Below, piece by piece: positions 54,200 to 59,214 of a DNA stretch of 59,214 nt (position 1 is the stretch's first letter; each line of letters begins with the position of its first letter). The stretch is from Haliea alexandrii (lineage in GTDB: Bacteria > Pseudomonadota > Gammaproteobacteria > Pseudomonadales > Halieaceae): positions 1 to 59,214 of the forward strand of contig NZ_RFLW01000005.1 of assembly GCF_003719295.1 (NCBI RefSeq), read 5' to 3'. The notes beneath the pieces are model-generated. The model saw only the letters and a program-made list of their open reading frames with translations. It was not told where the DNA came from and searched no databases. The translations under genes and the position numbers were made by a program.

Positions 54200-54862
54200 T
54201 TAGCCGCGCAGGTAGCCATTTTCAGCCAGGGTAGCGAGGGAGACGCCCGCCTGCCCCGGCACAGCGGCGGCATCGCCAAGTACCAGCCGCTCGAGATAGC
54301 GCGCAATCACGTCCACCTCCAGATTCACCGGGCTACCGGGACGGTATTCGGCGAACACGGTTTCCGCCCGCGTCTGGGGAATAATGTTGAGTTCGAACTC
54401 CGCGCCATGCACGGCGTTCACGGTGAGGCTGGTGCCGTCGACACAGATACTGCCCTTGTGCGCGATGTACTTGGCGAGGCCATCCGGTGCGCGCATCACG
54501 TAGCGCCAGGAGCGGCCATCTTCCACAGCGCTGACCACCTCCCCCACACCGTCGATATGGCCACTGACGATGTGACCGCCCAAACGGCTCGCGGGCGTCA
54601 GGGCCTTCTCCAGGTTGACACGGCTGCCGGGCTGCAGGCCACCGAGTGTGGTGAAGTCCAGGGTTTCGCGGGACACATCCGCCCAGTAGCCATCGCCAGG
54701 CAACTCGGTCACCGTGAGACAGACGCCATTGGTGGCAATACTGTCACCCAGCTGCACATCGGCGAGATCCAGCTTGCCGCTGTGGACCCGCAGGCGCAGG
54801 TCGCCACCCGCCGGCTGCAGCGTGGCGATGGATCCAACGGCCTGGATAATTCCTGTGAACAT
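54200..54862 (-). CDS. ribE: Riboflavin synthase, alpha chain
   Basis: 220 residues with two lumazine-binding barrels. MFTGIIQAVGSI is the invariant N-terminus, with SIATNGVCLTV and GHIVSGHIDGVG in repeat 1 and CVDGTSLTVN in repeat 2. It dismutates two lumazines to riboflavin. The N-terminal Phe-Thr-Gly needed for catalysis is present. It lies between ribD and ribBX. Confidence 0.95.
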   Translation of the reverse strand: MFTGIIQAVGSIATLQPAGGDLRLRVHSGKLDLADVQLGDSIATNGVCLTVTELPGDGYWADVSRETLDFTTLGGLQPGSRVNLEKALTPASRLGGHIVSGHIDGVGEVVSAVEDGRSWRYVMRAPDGLAKYIAHKGSICVDGTSLTVNAVHGAEFELNIIPQTRAETVFAEYRPGSPVNLEVDVIARYLERLVLGDAAAVPGQAGVSLATLAENGYLRG

Positions 54863-54911
54863 AGTCTGCCCTGTGTCTTGTGTCGCACGCCGGTTGCCTG
54901 GCGCGCACGGC

Positions 54912-56030
54912 TCAGGCGCCCGGTACGGCGGTAAATCGCCAGTCTTCGCCCACCTGCCGCACGTCGCGCAGCCGCAGCGGCACCTTGTCCGCCATGGCCT
55001 CCAGTGGCAACGCCAGCAGCGGCCGTGCGGTACTCCCCAGCAGGGTCGGCGCCATGTATACGATCAATTCGTCCAAAAGGCCCAATTGTAAAAGTGCACC
55101 CGCCAGACGGGGCCCGGATTCTACCAGAATTTCGTTGCACTGCCGCCTGTCGAGTTCGGTAAACAGCGCCTGCAGGTCCAGCCCACCAGCGGCACGGCCC
55201 AGGGCCAGCAGCTCACTAAACGGGGACGGTGCGGATACAATCGGCGTGTGAGCGCTATCGTGGCACCAGAGCGTTGGCGCGTCCTGGCTGAAGACCCGCG
55301 CCCGGACGGGTGCCTGCTGCCGCGAGTCCAACACGACACGCAGCGGCTGACGGGCAGCGGCGCGGGTCGCCAGCGCAGCGGGCAATCCCAGCTCGGAGGC
55401 ACGTACAGTGAGCGAACAATCATCCGACAACACCGTGCCGACGCCCGTGACCACGGCACAACTCATCGCCCGCAGCCGCTGCACATCGCGACGGGCAGCC
55501 GCGCCGGTAATCCACTGGCTCTCGCCAGAGGCCATGGCCGTGCGCCCATCCAGCGACATCGCCAGTTTGGCGCGCACCCGCCCCCGCCCACGGCGCATGC
55601 GGGCGACAAAACCGGGAATAACCGACTCCGCCTCGGCCTGTAACAAGCCACACTCGACGGCCACGCCGGCGGCCTCCAGGCGGGCAAGGCCGCTGCCGGC
55701 CACTTGCGGGTTGGGGTCCTGCATGGCGGCGACCACACGCACTACCCCGGCTGCCAGCAATGCCTCGGTACAGGGGCCTGTTTTACCGTGGTGGCTACAG
55801 GGTTCAAGCGTGACATAGGCCGTGGCATCACGAGCATCGCCCGCCGCCGCCAGTGCCTCCACCTCGGCATGGTTGCCGCCGGCAGGCTGCGTAAACCCCT
55901 CGCCGATCACCTGGCCATCGCGCACCAGCACACAGCCCACGTGGGGATTGGGCATGGCGGAGTAACGGCCCTCACGAGCCAGTTGCAGGGCCCGCGCCAT
56001 CATGCGGGTATCAAACGCCGTGTCAGCCAT
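54912..56030 (-). CDS. ribD: Bifunctional riboflavin deaminase/reductase RibD
   Basis: 372 residues: an N-terminal zinc cytidine-deaminase domain (GGNHAEVEAL and PCSHHGKTGPC, about residues 51-86) and a C-terminal reductase (KLAMSLDGRTAMASGESQWITG, ILVESGPRLAGALL; cited as SLDGRTA and VESGP). It carries out the second and third steps of the pyrimidine branch. It follows nrdR by 21 nt, the conserved pair. Confidence 0.95.
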   Translation of the reverse strand: MADTAFDTRMMARALQLAREGRYSAMPNPHVGCVLVRDGQVIGEGFTQPAGGNHAEVEALAAAGDARDATAYVTLEPCSHHGKTGPCTEALLAAGVVRVVAAMQDPNPQVAGSGLARLEAAGVAVECGLLQAEAESVIPGFVARMRRGRGRVRAKLAMSLDGRTAMASGESQWITGAAARRDVQRLRAMSCAVVTGVGTVLSDDCSLTVRASELGLPAALATRAAARQPLRVVLDSRQQAPVRARVFSQDAPTLWCHDSAHTPIVSAPSPFSELLALGRAAGGLDLQALFTELDRRQCNEILVESGPRLAGALLQLGLLDELIVYMAPTLLGSTARPLLALPLEAMADKVPLRLRDVRQVGEDWRFTAVPGA

Positions 56031-56051
56031 GCAGGTGCCTTGCCGCGCCGC

Positions 56052-56528
56052 TCAGGCGCTGCCGCGCTCGGGCCGCGGCTCGGATTCCAGCAACTCGATA
56101 GCGTCCTTGAATTCGGCGATATCCTGGAATTTGCGGTAAACGGAAGCGAACCGCACGTACGCCACCTGGTCCAGCTGCTTGAGGTGCTCCATCACCAGCT
56201 CACCGACCACACGCGACCCCACTTCCCGTTCACCCGTCGCCCGCAGCGCATGCTTGATGTGGTTGATGGCGGCTTCCACGTCCTCCACCGGCACCGGGCG
56301 CTTTTCCAGTGAGCGCTGGAAGCCCGCACGCAGCTTGGCCTCATCAAAGGGTTCGCGGTTGCCGTTGTGCTTGATGATGCGCGGCATCACCAGTTCTGCC
56401 ACTTCGTAGGTGGTAAAACGCTCATGACAACTCAGGCACTCGCGACGGCGGCGAATCTGGTCGCCTTCGGCAACCAATCGCGAGTCGATTACCTTGGTAT
56501 CATCGGCAGCGCAAAACGGGCAGTGCAT
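56052..56528 (-). CDS. nrdR: Transcriptional repressor NrdR
   Basis: 158 residues. N-terminal zinc ribbon MHCPFC...CLSCHERF with four cysteines, then an ATP-cone domain ([24 protein letters not shown], key element [14 protein letters not shown]). It senses ATP/dATP and represses ribonucleotide reductase operons. It heads the nrdR-rib cluster. No NrdR boxes were looked for beyond this window. Confidence 0.96.
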   Translation of the reverse strand: MHCPFCAADDTKVIDSRLVAEGDQIRRRRECLSCHERFTTYEVAELVMPRIIKHNGNREPFDEAKLRAGFQRSLEKRPVPVEDVEAAINHIKHALRATGEREVGSRVVGELVMEHLKQLDQVAYVRFASVYRKFQDIAEFKDAIELLESEPRPERGSA

Positions 56529-56728
56529 GAACGTTCACCTATAGGACAAGTGCCTGAAGCCTAACACATTTTGGCTCTGCCTAGCGCAGCAAGAGGGCGG
56601 AAAGCCGGGGCACGAGCACGTGCAGCCACGTTCATCTCCACTAGCGTACTGTGCATCCATACGGGCATCCTGCTGCGCCAAGCGCGCGCAACTTTGCTAT
56701 CTTCAGCCCACTGTCAGAGGAGAAACCC

Positions 56729-58630
56729 ATGCACGCTCGCTTTCCAGTCCGGCTCATTCAACGCACCCTGGCGCTCACCCTGGCGCTGAGCGTCATCTGG
56801 CCCACGGCCTCATTTGCCCAGAAAACCGCGCGCCCGGTGCTGCTCGGCAAGCACTGGGTGGCCGTGACGGGCAAGCCACAGGGCGCCACCGCCGGCGCCA
56901 TGATGTTCCAGCAGGGCGGCAACGCCATTGATGCCGCGGCGGCAATGCTCGCCGTTACCGCCACCATGTGGGACGTGCTGGGCTGGGGCGGGGAAACCCA
57001 GGCGCTCATCTACAACCCGAACACCGGCAAAGTGATCGGCTTGAACGCGCTGGGGGTTGCCCCTACCGGTGCGACGCCCGGGTTTTTCCGCCAACAGGGC
57101 ATGCTCTACCCGCCGGAATACGGCCCACTGGCAGCGGTTACGCCCGGCACCCCGGGCGGCCTGATGATGATGGTGGCGGAATTCGGCCGCCTGAGTCTGG
57201 CTGACGTGCTGGCGCCCGCCATGGAAATGGCTCGCGGCTACCCCATCGAAGCCACTCAGGCACGTTTCATCGAAAGCCGCCGGGATATCCTGGAGCAGTG
57301 GCCGGATTCCCGGCGCGTGTTCCTGCCCCACTTCAACAGCGAGGCCCCGGAGCAGCGCGCAGCGCCCGCACCCGGCGAGGTGTTCCAGCAGGCCGATCTG
57401 CTCGCCACGCTGCAAAAGCTGGTGGAGGCGGAAGCCCGTGCACTGGCGGCGGGGGCCGACCGCAAGGCCGCCATCATGACCGCCTATGAGCGCTTCTACC
57501 GCGGCGACATTGCCGCCGAAATCGTGCGCAGCAACCGCGCCGCGGGCGGCCTCATCACCGCCGAAGACCTCGCCGACTGGGAGGTCATCCTCGAAGAGCC
57601 GGTGAGCGTGAACTACCGCGGCATCGACGTCTACAAGCTCACCACCTGGACCCAGGGGCCCGCCCTGCTGCAGGCACTGAACCTGCTGGAAGGTTTCGAC
57701 CTGCAAGCCATGGGCTACAACAGCACACGCTACATCCACACGCTGTACCAGGCCATGAACCTGGCCTTCGCCGACCGCGACTTCTACTACGGCGACCCCT
57801 ACATGCCACCGGAAGAACCCATCGCCGGCCTGCTTTCCAAACGCTATGCCGACGAACGCCGCAAGCTCATGCCCAGCGACCACAACCTCACCGATCTCAA
57901 GCCGGGCGACCCCTACCGCCATCAGCGCGGCAAGAACCCGTTCGAGACTCTGCGCCAACAGTGGACCCCGATACCCCCTGCCGCCGATGCCGAGGGGGCT
58001 GACAGCTTCCAGCAAGCCGGCGTGATGACGGCAGACGAGGCCTTCCTGGCAGGCACCACCTCGATTCAGGCGGCGGATGCCGAAGGCTGGGTGATCTCCG
58101 TCACCCCGTCCGGTGGCTGGATACCCGCATTTATCGCCGGCAACACCGGCGTTGGCTTGAGCCAGCGCATGCAAAGCTTTGTGCTGGACGAGGCCCTGAA
58201 CCCCTACAACGTGGTGCAGCCCGGCCAGCGCCCCAGAGTCACGCTGACGCCATCGATGGCGCTCAAGGATGGCAAGCCACTGATGGCTTTCTCGGTACAG
58301 GGGGGCGACACCCAGGACCAGAATCTGCTGCAGTTCTTTCTCAACATGGTGGAGTTCGACATGAACGTGCAGCAGGCGGCGGAGGCGCACAACATCCTCA
58401 GCTACCAGATGCAGAGCTCGTTTGGCGCGCACCAGTCAGAACCCGGGCGTTTGCAGGTCACACCGCTGGTATCGCCGTTTACCCGTGCCGAGCTTGAGCG
58501 CATGGGGTACTCGGTAGAGGTGGTGGAGCGCACCTACAACCCGACCACGGCGATCTGGTTCGATCATGAGCATGGGGTGATGCAGGGTGGTGCGTCGGAC
58601 TACGGGGATGACTACGGGATTGCCTGGTAG
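56729..58630 (+). CDS. ggt: Gamma-glutamyltransferase (exported)
   Basis: About 633 residues. Signal peptide (RLIQRTLALTLALSVIWPTASFAQ, about residues 8-31), then the Ntn-hydrolase fold: QGGNAIDAAAAMLAV at the start and AGTTSIQAADAEGWVIS around the expected self-cleavage threonine (about residue 457). It would hydrolyse or transfer gamma-glutamyl groups of glutathione in the periplasm. The nucleophile region differs from the common TTHxSV form (TTSIQA), so a relative acting on other gamma-glutamyl or lactam substrates is possible. ATG 56729 follows AGAGGAGA. Confidence 0.88.
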   Translation: MHARFPVRLIQRTLALTLALSVIWPTASFAQKTARPVLLGKHWVAVTGKPQGATAGAMMFQQGGNAIDAAAAMLAVTATMWDVLGWGGETQALIYNPNTGKVIGLNALGVAPTGATPGFFRQQGMLYPPEYGPLAAVTPGTPGGLMMMVAEFGRLSLADVLAPAMEMARGYPIEATQARFIESRRDILEQWPDSRRVFLPHFNSEAPEQRAAPAPGEVFQQADLLATLQKLVEAEARALAAGADRKAAIMTAYERFYRGDIAAEIVRSNRAAGGLITAEDLADWEVILEEPVSVNYRGIDVYKLTTWTQGPALLQALNLLEGFDLQAMGYNSTRYIHTLYQAMNLAFADRDFYYGDPYMPPEEPIAGLLSKRYADERRKLMPSDHNLTDLKPGDPYRHQRGKNPFETLRQQWTPIPPAADAEGADSFQQAGVMTADEAFLAGTTSIQAADAEGWVISVTPSGGWIPAFIAGNTGVGLSQRMQSFVLDEALNPYNVVQPGQRPRVTLTPSMALKDGKPLMAFSVQGGDTQDQNLLQFFLNMVEFDMNVQQAAEAHNILSYQMQSSFGAHQSEPGRLQVTPLVSPFTRAELERMGYSVEVVERTYNPTTAIWFDHEHGVMQGGASDYGDDYGIAW

Positions 58631-59214
58631 CAGCCTACCGGGCTGCCGGGGCTGCCGGGGCTGCCGGGGCTGCCGGGTTTGGAGCTTCGTAGCGGCGGGA
58701 CAACGTGGGTTATCGCGGCGAGAACGGCCACTCGTTTTCCATCATCTCCGGGCGGCTGCGCAACTCGACCATTTTTGCTGCGCAAAAATTGGGACTCGAA
58801 CAGTGCTCGCCGTAAAGCCCCCTACGATGATGGAAAACGAAAGCTGTGGCCTGATTGTTCTCGCCGCGATAACCCACGCCGTCCCTCATACAGAGCGTAT
58901 TTCCCAGAGGTGGGCGGCTCGCACAGTGCAGATTGCCCAGAGGTGGCCGGGTTGACGCGCCCCATGGATTGAGATGGATTAAGATGAGCCGTGGAGCTTG
59001 TTCTAAATGTTGCAGCGTCGATCCCACGCTTTCTGGACTTCCCTCCCGCTATCTCACTGATCCTTTCGCAGGCTCAGCCTTCAGGCCCGATGCGGTGCAC
59101 GGGTGGGCGAACATTCAGGCCACAGCTTTGGCTCGCGATCACCGTAGGGGGTAGTCCGCGAGCACTGTTCGAGTCCCAATTTTTGCGCAGCAAAAATGGT
59201 CGAGTTGCGCAGCG
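58631..59214. other. Non-coding stretch with long inverted repeats
   Basis: After ggt there is no credible gene to the window end. A long hairpin has 22-bp arms at 58704-58725 and 58857-58878 and inner 15-bp arms at 58732-58746 and 58826-58840. Its centre (58755-58810, 56 bp) occurs again as a perfect reverse complement at 59158-59213. The similarity continues imperfectly inward for roughly another 50 bp. The centre itself contains TTTTTGCTGCGCAAAAA. A non-autonomous mobile or repetitive element is the likeliest explanation. Confidence 0.75.
58639..58677. repeat. Tandem 10-bp repeat after ggt
   Basis: The unit GGGGCTGCCG is repeated about four times directly after the ggt stop codon, with the first copy one base shorter. 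It is probably a slippage-prone simple repeat. No coding role is seen. Confidence 0.8.

Noticed and set aside
54169..54306. Longer start for ribBX
   Set aside because: The extension overlaps ribE in another frame and has no similarity to RibB N-termini.
54863..54911. FMN riboswitch in the rib cluster
   Set aside because: The gaps between rib genes are too short (about 20-50 nt) and no RFN-type conserved segments were seen.

Overview
The window looks like chromosomal DNA of a marine gammaproteobacterium, GC-rich and probably near Halieaceae/OM60. This placement is inferred from gene order and gene content; no search was run. The order birA-coaX-tRNA(Tyr-Gly-Thr)-tuf, the riboflavin/nusB/thiL/pgpA cluster and the yrfG-hslR pair match the Pseudomonas/Escherichia arrangement. 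The liu leucine-degradation operon, a TonB-dependent receptor and a PEP-CTERM protein fit a marine heterotroph.

1-14.2 kb: the first codons of tuf and tRNA-Thr(GGT), -Gly(TCC) and -Tyr(GTA) lie on the minus strand. The fourth tRNA of the classical tufB cluster, Thr(TGT), sits 8.3 kb upstream on the same strand. Between them lie a split MaoC/MaoC//DUF35/Ltp-thiolase module, an MFS transporter, a GGCT-like protein, a globin, an epimerase, a UDG-like enzyme, a PEP-CTERM protein and an ISL3 remnant. A PAS-PAS-GGDEF-EAL protein lies between tRNA-Thr(TGT) and coaX-birA.

14.3-21.7 kb: liuR-liuABCDE converts isovaleryl-CoA to acetoacetate and acetyl-CoA, behind a perfect 16-bp LiuR-type palindrome. 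Two large related hairpin elements sit between liuB and liuC.

21.8-28.4 kb: alkylation repair (Ada/AraC/AlkA fusion and ogt), a periplasmic metallo-hydrolase, DUF465, cysQ, yrfG and hslR. A DUF1640 coiled-coil gene here carries 33-bp tandem repeats.

28.5-45.7 kb: dxs is separated from xseB-ispA by about 14 kb of surface-polysaccharide genes. These include glycosyltransferases, an epimerase, a methyltransferase, a flippase and gmd-fcl (GDP-L-fucose). A tight operon wzx-aldolase/DUF115 fusion-kdsB paralogue suggests synthesis of an unusual CMP-activated ulosonic acid. The aldolase appears to begin at an AUU codon. Base composition is mosaic and an IS3 remnant is present, as expected of an acquired O-antigen/capsule region.

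46-59.2 kb: a TonB-dependent receptor with a tandem Lrp/AsnC regulator, then on the minus strand nrdR-ribD-ribE-ribBX-ribH-nusB-thiL-pgpA-aspartic protease-ribA. RibBX lacks the zinc cysteines of GTP cyclohydrolase II, which the separate ribA supplies. The window ends with a gamma-glutamyltransferase and a 0.6-kb non-coding stretch dominated by long inverted repeats.
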